From the NCBI RefSeq assembly GCF_002454115.1, contig NZ_DKIH01000010.1, forward strand, positions 181,172 to 245,171: 64,000 bases of DNA. The letters run 5' to 3'. A model generated the notes under the pieces. That model had not been told where the DNA came from, made no database searches, and saw only the letters and a program-made list of their open reading frames with translations. Made by a program: the position numbers and the translations under genes. This document shows positions 53,486-61,732 of the stretch, in pieces. Each line of letters starts with the position of its first letter. The first letter of the stretch is position 1. The DNA is from Sphingopyxis sp. UBA6723 (GTDB taxonomy: Bacteria; Pseudomonadota; Alphaproteobacteria; Sphingomonadales; Sphingomonadaceae).

Positions 53486-55882
53486 TCAGAAGCCGAGCGT
53501 AAAGCGCAGCGCCGCGCCCTTGTCGTCGGACAGCGCGGCGATATGGCCGGGATCGCGGCGGACCCAGCTGTTGGCGATCAGGTCGCCGCCAAGCAGGGAC
53601 AAGGCATAGCTCGCCTCGATCACCAGTTCGCGCCCCGTCGGCGCAAGACTGTAGGTGCGGCGGCCGAAATCGGTTCGGCCGCTGGCATAGTCATGCGCGA
53701 CGGGCAGCAAGAGGTCGATGCCGCCCCGCGCGACGCGCATGGGCTGGGCAAAGCGGAGCGCCGCGCGGTCGCCGGGACGGAGCAACCCCGCCTTGGCGAC
53801 GTCGAACGAGAAAGCCGACGACCATAGCGTGCCGCCCGCGACCAGCCCGCCGCCAGCGGGGCGAGTCCACATCTGGCGCCACGCACCCGACAGGCTCCAC
53901 CCGTTCGCGAGGTCGACGCCGAGGCTGGCGTCACCGACCAGGCTGGTTGCCCCAGCCGACCCGAAAACCGGACCGAGCCGCGCGCCAAGCAGGCTGTCCG
54001 ATTCGCGCAGCCAGCTGCCCCCGAGCGCGGCGCGGGCGGGTCCGAACCGGGCATCCCACGATGCGCCAAGCCGCTGGTAGCGACTGTCGCGGCCCGAGCG
54101 ATAACGAAGCAGCGGATCGTCCTGCCAGCGCGAGCCCGCCACCCAGCCATCGTCCATCATGATGCTGACATAGTGATTGGCCGCGACGTTGTGACGCAGC
54201 ACCAATCCGATCCCGGGGGTCGCGGCGAAGCCCAGCCCGTCGTGCGCGCCATCACCGATCAGCATCGCGTGGCCGCGCTCGCCGCGTTCGCCCGCGAGCA
54301 GGCCGCTGATTCCCCGGCCAGCGGCAAAGCCGATCCGCGTCCGGGCATCGAGGCGCGTCATCACCGACGCCGCAAGGGTACGCGCCATGCGCGCGTCGTG
54401 GAACGACAACCCGGCCAGCGCATCGCCCCCGCTTGCACCCGTCGCAGTGACGAGCGACAGCGCGGTTATATGGTTGCCGGCGCTTTGCTGGCGCACAAGA
54501 CCGCCGAGCACGCCCGACAATTTGAAGTCGGGGCGGCGCGGCGCCAGCGACTGCCCGAAGTCGACGCTGAACGCGCGGCCAAAGCCATCGGCTACCAGCC
54601 CAATCGTGGATCCGGCGCGCCCCGCGCCCGCATCGCCCATCGGCCCGCCCAGGATGCCAAGCGCGCTGCCCAGATTTACAACGGTCGCCGTCCCCGCGAG
54701 CGTCGTCGCCCCCATGGGCTGAAACGCACGCGCAATGTCAAGCACGCCCTGTCCATAGACCGCGTCGTCACCCGCCGCCCCGGCATCGCGCGCCGATTGA
54801 TAAAGCAATTGCACGATCTGCTGGCTCGAAAGGTTCGGAAATGCCTGGGCCAGCAATGCGACCGCCCCGGCGACTTGCGGTGCGGCAAAGCTGGTGCCGC
54901 TGATCACGAACACAAAATTGCCGCTGGTTTCGATCACGCCGTCTTTATAGGCGCAGCATACTCCTTCGCCGAGTGCCGCGAGATAGGATCCGGCATAAGT
55001 GCCGGCGCGGTTGCTGAAATCCGAACGTACGCCGTTTTCGTCCACCGAACCGACGATGATGACGAGCCCACCCCCGGCATCGCGAAGCCCTTGCGCAAAC
55101 AGACCGGGGTTGTTCGGGTCGTTGCCCCCCGCCGTCGTGTCGCCTTCGTTACCCGCCGAAAGGATCACGATGATTCCGGCGGCGGTTGCGCGCTGCACCG
55201 CGGCGCGCAACGTCGCGCCGGGGCCGTCGTCGCCGCCCAGCGAGATATTGACGACGCGGGCGCCCGCCGTCACCGCGCGGTCGAGCCCTGCGGCGATCGC
55301 GCTTTCAGGAAACAGGCACCCGCTTTCGTCATTGGTCGGATCTTCGGTCGCGCAGCTGCCCGGGCGGTCGGCGCGTAGTACGAGCAGATTGGCATTATAG
55401 GCGATACCCATCGTGCCCGCGTCATTCTTTGCTCCGAGCAATATCTGCGCGACATTGGTGCCGTGCGTGCCCTCGCCATTGATGCCGCGCGATCCGGCGA
55501 GGTCGGCCGAGAAGGACGAGATGCGACCGGCAAATTCGGGGCTGTCGGCGTCGATGCCGTCGTCGATGACCCCCGCCAAAATCCCCTGCCCCGTCGCGCC
55601 CGCCTGATAGGCAGTGATCGCGCCGTGGAAGTTGACCCCGTCCGATCGCCGCGTTTCGGCAGTGTTGAAATTGCCCGTCGGTGGCGGCGTGGGCGTCGGG
55701 GTTGGTGCGGGGGCCGGCGTCGGGGTCGGTGCGGGCGCCGCGGGCGGAACCGGTGTCGGGGAAGGCCGCGCCCCACCGCCGCCGCCGCAACCGGCTAGCG
55801 ATAGCGCCGCGACGCTGAGCAGCAGGGGCAAAGGCCGCCCTGCCATCCGCCGGACGCCTTTGCGTCGGTTCTGATGCACCAT
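53486..55882 (-). CDS. S8 serine protease with lipobox and predicted C-terminal barrel
   Basis: The 798-residue protein has a lipoprotein signal (SLAGC, Cys32), a Gly run and a Pro/Thr linker (residues 37-70), then a subtilisin domain with Asp107 (GVIDDGID), His140 (GEGTHGTNVAQ) and the Ser motif ISGTSFAAPQVAGAVALLAQ. The last 300 or so residues are beta-rich and end in Phe (LRFTLGF), like an autotransporter translocator. A lipidated N-terminus together with an autotransporter-like C-terminus is unusual. AAAAGGA lies six bases before ATG 55882; another ATG is six bases upstream. Confidence 0.85.
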   Translation of the reverse strand: MVHQNRRKGVRRMAGRPLPLLLSVAALSLAGCGGGGGARPSPTPVPPAAPAPTPTPAPAPTPTPTPPPTGNFNTAETRRSDGVNFHGAITAYQAGATGQGILAGVIDDGIDADSPEFAGRISSFSADLAGSRGINGEGTHGTNVAQILLGAKNDAGTMGIAYNANLLVLRADRPGSCATEDPTNDESGCLFPESAIAAGLDRAVTAGARVVNISLGGDDGPGATLRAAVQRATAAGIIVILSAGNEGDTTAGGNDPNNPGLFAQGLRDAGGGLVIIVGSVDENGVRSDFSNRAGTYAGSYLAALGEGVCCAYKDGVIETSGNFVFVISGTSFAAPQVAGAVALLAQAFPNLSSQQIVQLLYQSARDAGAAGDDAVYGQGVLDIARAFQPMGATTLAGTATVVNLGSALGILGGPMGDAGAGRAGSTIGLVADGFGRAFSVDFGQSLAPRRPDFKLSGVLGGLVRQQSAGNHITALSLVTATGASGGDALAGLSFHDARMARTLAASVMTRLDARTRIGFAAGRGISGLLAGERGERGHAMLIGDGAHDGLGFAATPGIGLVLRHNVAANHYVSIMMDDGWVAGSRWQDDPLLRYRSGRDSRYQRLGASWDARFGPARAALGGSWLRESDSLLGARLGPVFGSAGATSLVGDASLGVDLANGWSLSGAWRQMWTRPAGGGLVAGGTLWSSAFSFDVAKAGLLRPGDRAALRFAQPMRVARGGIDLLLPVAHDYASGRTDFGRRTYSLAPTGRELVIEASYALSLLGGDLIANSWVRRDPGHIAALSDDKGAALRFTLGF

Positions 55883-55965
55883 CGCCATTCCTTTTGCCCT
55901 GACCGCCGCTAGCCTAGCGGAGCGAATAGCGAAGCGGTAGCAAAGAGGTGTTAATCCGGAGTTCC

Positions 55966-56002
55966 AATCCTCCCTGTCGCGCAGCGATGGGGAGGATCCA
56001 AT
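55966..56002. repeat. Palindromic repeat family E, short copy
   Basis: ATCCTCCCTGTCGCGCAGCGATGGGGAGGAT forms a hairpin with ATCCTCCC/GGGAGGAT arms. It lies in the divergent gap between the S8 protease and the HAD phosphatase and shares its core with the copies at 1-24 and 31260-31402. Confidence 0.75.
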
Positions 56003-56050
56003 TTGCTGGTCTTGCCGCCGCTTCTTCCACCCTTTATGCGCCGCCCCGCC

Positions 56051-56728
56051 ATGCCCGTCCCGCTTCACCATATCGATTGCTGGATCTTCGATCTCGACAA
56101 CACGCTCTATCCGCCGTCAGCACAGCTGTTCGACCTGATCGACGAGCGCATGGGTGCCTTCATCATGCGGCTGCTCGATTGCGATGCGGTCGAGGCGCGG
56201 CGGGTGCAGAAGCTTTATTTTCACGACCATGGCACGACCATGGCGGGGTTGATGCGTCACCATGGCGTCGATCCCGAAGATTTTCTGGTCGACGTCCATG
56301 ACATCGCCCTCGACCGGATCGCGCCCGACGCACGGCTGCGCGCGGGATTGGCGCGGCTGCCCGGGCGCAAGCTGGTGTTTACCAACGCCGATGCCGATTA
56401 TGCCGCGCGCGTGCTCGATGCGCGTGGCATCGCCGACCTGTTCGGCGGCATCTGCGACATTCGCGCCACCGGCTATATGCCCAAGCCCGATCCAGCGGCC
56501 TATGCGACGATGATTACGCATCTGGGCATCGACCCGGCGCGCAGCCTGTTTGTCGAAGATATGGCGCGCAACCTGACCCCGGCCAAGGCGCTGGGGATGA
56601 CCACCGTCTGGCTGGACAATGGCAGCGAAAGCGGCCATCGCGACCACCTGCCGGACCAGGTCGATTTTCACGTCAGCGACCTTGCCGACTGGCTCGATAG
56701 CTTGCCTGCACCCTGGGGGATTTCATGA
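56051..56728 (+). CDS. HAD-family pyrimidine 5'-nucleotidase-like phosphatase
   Basis: The 225-residue protein has HAD motif I FDLDNTLYP (nucleophile Asp14, Asp16), motif II VFTNAD, and motif III/IV LFVEDMARNL. The pattern HDHGTTMAGLMRHHG is typical of the pyrimidine-5'-nucleotidase (SDT1/YjjG-like) subgroup, which hydrolyses UMP or CMP, though the true substrate is unknown. Starts at 56036 and 56003 are also possible, and none has a good ribosome site. It overlaps dapD by four bases (ATGA). Confidence 0.87.
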   Translation: MPVPLHHIDCWIFDLDNTLYPPSAQLFDLIDERMGAFIMRLLDCDAVEARRVQKLYFHDHGTTMAGLMRHHGVDPEDFLVDVHDIALDRIAPDARLRAGLARLPGRKLVFTNADADYAARVLDARGIADLFGGICDIRATGYMPKPDPAAYATMITHLGIDPARSLFVEDMARNLTPAKALGMTTVWLDNGSESGHRDHLPDQVDFHVSDLADWLDSLPAPWGIS

Positions 56729-57567
56729 CGACCGAACTGCAATCGACGATCGACGCCGCGTGGGAAGCGCGCGACGCTTTGGGGCTGACAACGCAGGGTA
56801 CCGTGCGCGAGGCGGTCGACACCGCGCTCGCCGGGCTCGACGACGGCAGCTTGCGCGTCGCCGAGCGTGACGCTGGGGGGACATGGCAGGTCAATCAATG
56901 GCTGAAAAAAGCGGTGCTGCTATCGTTTAGACTCAACGACATGGAACTCATCGAAGGTGGCCCCGGCGACGCGCGCTGGTGGGACAAGGTGCCGTCGAAG
57001 TTTGCCGGGTGGGGCGAGAATCGTTTTCGCGACGCGGGTTTCCGAGCTGTACCCGGTGCGATCGTCCGCCGCGGCGCCTTTATCAGCAAGGGCGCGGTGC
57101 TGATGCCCAGCTTCGTCAATATCGGCGCCTATGTCGGTGAAGGGTCGATGGTCGATGCCTGGGCCACCGTCGGCAGCTGCGCGCAAATTGGCGCCAACGT
57201 CCATCTGTCGGGCGGCGCCGGGATCGGCGGGGTGCTCGAACCGCTGCAGGCCGGACCGGTGGTGATCGAAGATGGCGCCTTCATCGGCGCGCGCGCCGAA
57301 GTCGCCGAAGGCGTGATCGTGCGCGAGGGCGCGGTTCTGTCGATGGGCGTCTATCTCGGCGCCTCGACCAAGATCGTCGACCGCGCGACGGGTGAGATTT
57401 TCATCGGCGAAGTGCCGCCCTATGCGGTGGTTGTTCCCGGCGCGCTGCCCGGTAAGCCGTTACCCGACGGCTCGCCCGGCCCGTCGCTGTACTGCGCCGT
57501 GATCGTCAAACGCGTCGATGCCAAGACGCGCGCCAAGACCGGCATCAACGAGCTGCTGCGCGACTGA
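56725..57567 (+). CDS. dapD: Tetrahydrodipicolinate N-succinyltransferase
   Basis: DapD succinylates tetrahydrodipicolinate in the lysine/diaminopimelate pathway that feeds peptidoglycan. The 280-residue protein has an N-terminal helical domain and a left-handed beta helix made of hexapeptide repeats (IGAYVGEGSMVDAWATVGSC, GAFIGARAEVAEGVIVREGA), then VPGALPGKP. Its ATG overlaps the HAD gene stop (ATGA), so the two are translated together. Confidence 0.96.
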   Translation: MTTELQSTIDAAWEARDALGLTTQGTVREAVDTALAGLDDGSLRVAERDAGGTWQVNQWLKKAVLLSFRLNDMELIEGGPGDARWWDKVPSKFAGWGENRFRDAGFRAVPGAIVRRGAFISKGAVLMPSFVNIGAYVGEGSMVDAWATVGSCAQIGANVHLSGGAGIGGVLEPLQAGPVVIEDGAFIGARAEVAEGVIVREGAVLSMGVYLGASTKIVDRATGEIFIGEVPPYAVVVPGALPGKPLPDGSPGPSLYCAVIVKRVDAKTRAKTGINELLRD

Positions 57568-57693
57568 AGCCCCATTGCCGCTCGTCGAATGCTGCGTCGG
57601 GTTGGTAGAAGTTTGACATCGTTTTGCGATCGCCCTGCCCAAAGCAGCGCGCGGAACGCCCGCCGCCGGCGTGTCCGGTTGGGGGAGGAAACC

Positions 57694-59784
57694 ATGCGTC
57701 GCATTTCAGCTGTTTCGTCGCTGGCCATGGCTATGGCCTGCTCGCCGACGTTGGCGAAGGCGCAAGAAGTCGCACTTGACCCTACCCCGGCTATCGAAAC
57801 GCCCGCCAACGGCGCGCAGCGTTACACCCAGAGCGATTTCGCCAGCTTTTCGCCGCGCACCGCGCTCGACATGGTCGAGAAGGTCCCGGGCTTCCTGATC
57901 GTCACCGGCACCAACGGCGGTGAGCGCGGACTGGGAGCCGCTACGCAGAATGTCCTGATCAACGGCGAGCGTATCGCCAACAAATCGACCGATGCGCGCA
58001 GTGCGCTGCAACGCATTGCCGCCATGCAAGTGGCCTATATCGATATCGTCGATGGTGCGAGCCTGGACGTCCCCGGCCTGACCGGTCAGGTCGCCAATGT
58101 GGTTCTGGTCGCGGGGGCGGCGCAAGCTGGCTTTACGACGACAATGCGCTGGCAACCCGAATGGCGACCGCGGATTGCCGACAATTGGTTGAACGGCGAG
58201 GTTTCGACAACCAGTCGGCTCGGCGGCACCAATGTCACGCTCAGTCTGAAAAATGATGCCACTCGGCAGGGGCATTGGGGGCCAGAACAACGCTTTGACG
58301 GCAATGGCGACCTGCGGTTCGTGCGCGACGAGTTCGGCGCTTATGACGGCGACCGGCCGCGACTGTCGGCGGCGCTCGCGCGCACGACGGTGAACGGCAA
58401 CAAGTGGAACTTCAACGCCGGCGGGCAGCTGCAGCTGCTACGCGATCAGGTGACGGGTTCTTCGGTCCAGCCCGTCTTCGGCCGGGTGACCGAGAAATTC
58501 CGCTTCACCGAGAATGAGTATAATTTCGACATCGGCGGCGATTATGAGCTGGGGCTGGGCAAGGGTCGGCTGAAGCTGATCTCGCTCTATCGCTTTGAAC
58601 ACAGTCCTGTCGTCGACAGCTTCGTCGTCGAGCGCGAGTTCGGCGTGAGGTCGGGCGAGCGCTTCACGCAGCGCGCCGATGAGAGCGAATCGATCCTGCG
58701 CGGCGAATATAGTTGGCGCACCGCGGGCGGCACCGACTGGCAGGTTGCGCTGGAGGGCGCCTACAACACGCTCGACGTCGACGCCGAATTTGCCACGTTG
58801 CAACCCGACGGCAGTTTCCTGCCGATCATCTTCGGCGGCGAGACGACCCAGGTCGAGGAAAGACGCGGCGAAGCGTCACTGACCTGGGGGCGTGCACTCG
58901 CGTCCAACCTGACCGCGCAGATCAACCTTGGCGCCGAATATAGCGGGTTGTCGTCATCCGGCCCGGGCGGGCTGACCCGCCGCTTTATTCGTCCCAAGGG
59001 CAAGCTCGCGCTGGCGTGGAAGCTGGGCGCCAAGACGACCGTCAACTGGTTCGTGCAGCGCCGCGTCGATCAGCTCAATTTCTTTGATTTCGCCAGTTCG
59101 GTCGATGTCGCCAATGGGCAGGGCAATGGTGGCAACGGGTTGCTGGTGCCCCCTGTTTTGAACCGAACCGAGCTGGAGTTCGTTCAGGACATGGGCGCAT
59201 GGGGCAATGCCTCGGTCGCCTTCGCTTATGCCTATGCGCAGGATCTGGTCGATCAGATCCCGCTGTCGCCGACCACCGAAGGCCGCGGCAACCTGCCGGG
59301 CGCCCATCTCTATCGCATCAGTTCAAAGGCGACGCTGTTGCTCGACCGGCTGGGCTGGAAAGGGGCGCGCATCAACAGCGACCTGACCTGGCGCCGCAAC
59401 CGGGTGCGCGATCCGCTGACCGACGGATGGCGCAACCAGAGCCAGGGGCAGGAATATCTGGTCGATGTGAGCCTGCGGCATGACATTCCGGGATCGAAGC
59501 TGGCGTGGGGGGCGGGCTATTTCGATGAGCGCTACAGCCCCAATCTGCGGCTCGGCGCGATCGAGAACGACTACACAGACGGCGCATTCGTCACCGCCTT
59601 TGTCGAGCATAAGGATGTCGCCGGGTTTACGGTGAAGCTGTCGTATCGCAATCTGGCCGGGATGATCGACGCATTCGACCGCACCGTGTTCGTCGATCGC
59701 CGTGACGGGCCGGTCGCTTTCAGCGAAAGCCGGCGGCGCAAGTTCGGGCAATATGTCCAGCTGACCATGACGGGGACGATTTAA
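57694..59784 (+). CDS. TonB-dependent receptor-like outer membrane protein
   Basis: The 696-residue protein has a signal peptide (residues 1-23, LAKAQE), a plug-like domain with SPRTALDMVEKVPGFLIVTG and QNVLINGERIANKSTDARS, and a beta barrel to the end (FGQYVQLTMTGTI). It is shorter than most TonB receptors, and the last residue is Ile, not Phe. GGGAGGA four bases upstream fixes ATG 57694. The ligand is unknown and no transporter genes are adjacent. Confidence 0.85.
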   Translation: MRRISAVSSLAMAMACSPTLAKAQEVALDPTPAIETPANGAQRYTQSDFASFSPRTALDMVEKVPGFLIVTGTNGGERGLGAATQNVLINGERIANKSTDARSALQRIAAMQVAYIDIVDGASLDVPGLTGQVANVVLVAGAAQAGFTTTMRWQPEWRPRIADNWLNGEVSTTSRLGGTNVTLSLKNDATRQGHWGPEQRFDGNGDLRFVRDEFGAYDGDRPRLSAALARTTVNGNKWNFNAGGQLQLLRDQVTGSSVQPVFGRVTEKFRFTENEYNFDIGGDYELGLGKGRLKLISLYRFEHSPVVDSFVVEREFGVRSGERFTQRADESESILRGEYSWRTAGGTDWQVALEGAYNTLDVDAEFATLQPDGSFLPIIFGGETTQVEERRGEASLTWGRALASNLTAQINLGAEYSGLSSSGPGGLTRRFIRPKGKLALAWKLGAKTTVNWFVQRRVDQLNFFDFASSVDVANGQGNGGNGLLVPPVLNRTELEFVQDMGAWGNASVAFAYAYAQDLVDQIPLSPTTEGRGNLPGAHLYRISSKATLLLDRLGWKGARINSDLTWRRNRVRDPLTDGWRNQSQGQEYLVDVSLRHDIPGSKLAWGAGYFDERYSPNLRLGAIENDYTDGAFVTAFVEHKDVAGFTVKLSYRNLAGMIDAFDRTVFVDRRDGPVAFSESRRRKFGQYVQLTMTGTI

Positions 59785-59841
59785 GCACAGTTATTCCGGC
59801 GACGCCCGGAGGACGAGGCAAGGGCGCCGCGCCGCCTTTTT
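59785..59841 (+). terminator. Possible terminator between the receptor gene and gpmA
   Basis: The 57-base convergent gap contains GGCG-CCG-CGCC followed by a run of seven T on the plus strand. The stem is only four base pairs, so this is a weak intrinsic terminator for the receptor gene. The minus-strand gene ends within a few bases of it. Confidence 0.35.
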
Positions 59842-60528
59842 TTACCGCTCGCTCAGATAATAGCGCTCGCGCGCAGTCAGATCGGCGTTCAGTTCGTAAA
59901 CAATCGGCTGGCCGGTCGGAATTTCCAGGCTGGTGATATCGGCGTCCGAAATGCCCGACAGATGCTTGACCAACGCGCGCAGGCTGTTGCCATGGGCCGA
60001 GATCAGCACGGTTTTGCTCGCGGCAAGCTCGGGCACGATCGAGGCTTCATAATAGGGGAGCACACGCTCGATCGTGTCTTTCAAGCTTTCGGCTGAGGGG
60101 ATGGCGATGCCCGCGTAGCGCGGATCGCTGGCGAGATTCCAGGGCGAGCCCGGCTCGAGCGGTGGCGGCGGGATGTCGAAGCTGCGGCGCCAGATCTTGA
60201 CCTGATCGTCGCCATGCTTCGCCGCGGTCTCGGCCTTGTCGAGCCCGGTCAGCCCGCCATAATGACGCTCGTTCAAACGCCAGTCCTTGGTCACCGGTAG
60301 CCACAAGCGTCCCATCGCCTCGAGCGCCAGATTGAGCGTCTTGATCGCGCGCGACTGGACCGAGGTGAAGCAGGAGTCGGGCGCGATGCCCTTGGCCTTC
60401 ATCAACTCGCCCGCCGCCCACGCCTCGGCCACGCCCTTTTCGGTGACGTCGACGTCCCACCAGCCGGTAAAGCGGTTTTCGAGATTCCACTGCGACTGGC
60501 CATGACGGATGAGGATGAGCTGGGGCAT
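59842..60528 (-). CDS. gpmA: 2,3-bisphosphoglycerate-dependent phosphoglycerate mutase
   Basis: GpmA interconverts 3- and 2-phosphoglycerate in glycolysis and gluconeogenesis. The 228-residue protein has the phosphohistidine motif LILIRHGQSQWN (His9), NERHYGGLTG, and the second His in ISAHGNSLRALVKHL. AAGGA about six bases upstream fixes ATG 60528. It is divergent from the hsp20 gene. Confidence 0.95.
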   Translation of the reverse strand: MPQLILIRHGQSQWNLENRFTGWWDVDVTEKGVAEAWAAGELMKAKGIAPDSCFTSVQSRAIKTLNLALEAMGRLWLPVTKDWRLNERHYGGLTGLDKAETAAKHGDDQVKIWRRSFDIPPPPLEPGSPWNLASDPRYAGIAIPSAESLKDTIERVLPYYEASIVPELAASKTVLISAHGNSLRALVKHLSGISDADITSLEIPTGQPIVYELNADLTARERYYLSER

Positions 60529-60596
60529 TTCGGATCCTTCGGACGGGGCGTTTGACTGCCCCTTAGCGTGGCTTTCGCATGAACGCCAATCACCCT

Positions 60597-60626
60597 CTTG
60601 AAATGGTTTCACGCGCACCCAGATTT
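60597..60626 (+). promoter_or_regulatory. Sigma-32-type heat-shock promoter of the hsp20 gene
   Basis: CTTGAAA at 60597-60603 and CCCAGATTT at 60618-60626 are 14 bases apart. This matches the RpoH consensus of a CTTGAA-type -35 and a CCCCATnT-type -10 at 13-15 bases. The likely start is near 60633, giving a leader of about 85 bases before the hsp20 ATG. Confidence 0.65.
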
Positions 60627-60688
60627 GCAGCATCCGGTCGCCGAAACGGGGCCGGGTGGCGATCGCGGCGCGCCGCCGCGGTCCCTGA

Positions 60689-60709
60689 CTTCGCTTTTAG
60701 GAAAGGAAG
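60689..60709 (+). promoter_or_regulatory. ROSE-type RNA thermometer hairpin of the hsp20 gene
   Basis: Bases 60689-60697 pair with 60702-60709, burying the Shine-Dalgarno AAGGA (60703-60707), with the ATG at 60717. The 5' strand contains TCGCT (60691-60695), matching the ROSE core UYGCU. The G at 60693 bulges between C-G pairs exactly as in known ROSE elements. The upstream leader (60634-60680) can form further GC hairpins. ROSE elements block translation of small heat-shock genes until heat melts the hairpin. Confidence 0.75.
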
Positions 60710-60716
60710 AAAGACC

Positions 60717-61178
60717 ATGCGTAACAGTTTTGACTGGACCCCCTATCGCCGTTCGACCGTCGGTTTCGATCGGCTTTTCGATTTCCTTGAAACCAGTGGT
60801 TCGGGGGCGGAAAATTATCCGCCGTTCGACATCGAAAAGGTCGCCGACGATCATTTCCGCATCACCGTGGCGGTCGCCGGTTTCAAGAGCGACGAAATCG
60901 AGATCGTCGCGCAGCAGAATATGCTGACCGTCAGCGGCCGCAAGGCGCCCGCCGCCGAAGGCGAAGAGCGGCAGCTGCTGTATAGCGGCATTGCGACGCG
61001 CGCGTTCGAGCGCCGCTTCCAGCTCGCCGATTTCGTGCGCGTGAGCGCCGCCGACCTGGCCGACGGGCTGCTGATCATCGACCTGGTGCGCGAGGTGCCC
61101 GAGGCGATGAAGCCGCACAAGATCGCGATCGGCGGCAACGCGACCCCGACGTTGGTCGAGGACAAGCAGGCGGCGTAA
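60717..61178 (+). CDS. Small heat-shock protein (Hsp20/IbpA family)
   Basis: Small heat-shock proteins bind unfolding proteins and keep them soluble. The 153-residue protein has the alpha-crystallin domain from about residue 38: YPPFDIEKVADDHFRITVAV, then LTVSGRK and RAFERRFQLADFVRV. The N-terminal FDRLFDFLE is typical of IbpA-like proteins. It has a sigma-32-like promoter, a ROSE-type hairpin over its ribosome site and a strong terminator, so heat control is expected at both transcription and translation. Confidence 0.95.
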   Translation: MRNSFDWTPYRRSTVGFDRLFDFLETSGSGAENYPPFDIEKVADDHFRITVAVAGFKSDEIEIVAQQNMLTVSGRKAPAAEGEERQLLYSGIATRAFERRFQLADFVRVSAADLADGLLIIDLVREVPEAMKPHKIAIGGNATPTLVEDKQAA

Positions 61179-61211
61179 GGCCTGCCAACGCACGCTCCCA
61201 AGGCGTAACGA

Positions 61212-61244
61212 ACGGGGTCCGGAGTCCCTTCCGGACCCCGTTTT
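61212..61244 (+). terminator. Intrinsic terminator of the hsp20 gene
   Basis: ACGGGGTCCGGA (61212-61223) and TCCGGACCCCGT (61230-61241) form a perfect 12-base-pair stem with a 6-base loop, followed by TTTTCGTTT. On the minus strand only an AAAACG tail is present, so it works best for the hsp20 transcript but may also help end the opposing GNAT operon. Confidence 0.9.
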
Positions 61245-61249
61245 CGTTT

Positions 61250-61732
61250 CTAAAGCGCGCGCGTCATGAAGCGGCTAAACGGGTCGGGTTTATAGTCTGC
61301 GAAGGGGGCGCAATCGTCGAAGCCATAGCGGCGGTAGAGCGCAATCGCGGGTTCGAACGGCGCGCCTGAACCGGTTTCCAGACTGAGCCGTTTCAGCCCG
61401 CGGCCATGCGCTTCGGCGATAATATGGTCGAGCAAGCGTGCGGCAACGCCGCGGCGCAGGAAGGCGTCGGCGGTGCGCATCGACTTGATCTCGCCATGTT
61501 CGGCATCGAGCGTCTTGAGCGCGCCGCACCCCGCCAGTGCCTCACCATCATGGATCGACCAGAAGGTCACATCGTCGGCATTAAGCCCGTCAAAATCGAG
61601 AAAATGACAGCTGCCCGCGGGCGAGTTCGCCAGCATCCCCGCGAAATGCTGTTCCAGCAACGCGCGGATCGCGGCGCCGGACAGATCGTCTTCGACAATC
61701 CGCCAGGCCCCGTCCCCCGCGCTGTGTATCAC
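61250..61732 (-). CDS. GNAT family N-acetyltransferase
   Basis: The 160-residue protein has the GNAT fold. The acetyl-CoA site is GEIKSMRTADAFLRRGVAAR (R/Q-x-x-G-x-G/A), followed by SLETGSGAPFEPAIALYRRYGF. The substrate is unknown. I take GTG 61732, which overlaps the M14 stop by four bases (GTGA), as the start; GTG 61759 would give a 31-base overlap. Last gene of the lipoprotein-M14-GNAT operon. Confidence 0.87.
   Translation of the reverse strand: MIHSAGDGAWRIVEDDLSGAAIRALLEQHFAGMLANSPAGSCHFLDFDGLNADDVTFWSIHDGEALAGCGALKTLDAEHGEIKSMRTADAFLRRGVAARLLDHIIAEAHGRGLKRLSLETGSGAPFEPAIALYRRYGFDDCAPFADYKPDPFSRFMTRAL

Noticed and set aside
57589..57693. N-terminal extension of the second TonB-type receptor
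   Set aside because: The ribosome site and signal peptide both point to ATG 57694; the extension is Arg-rich and overlaps the region just after dapD.
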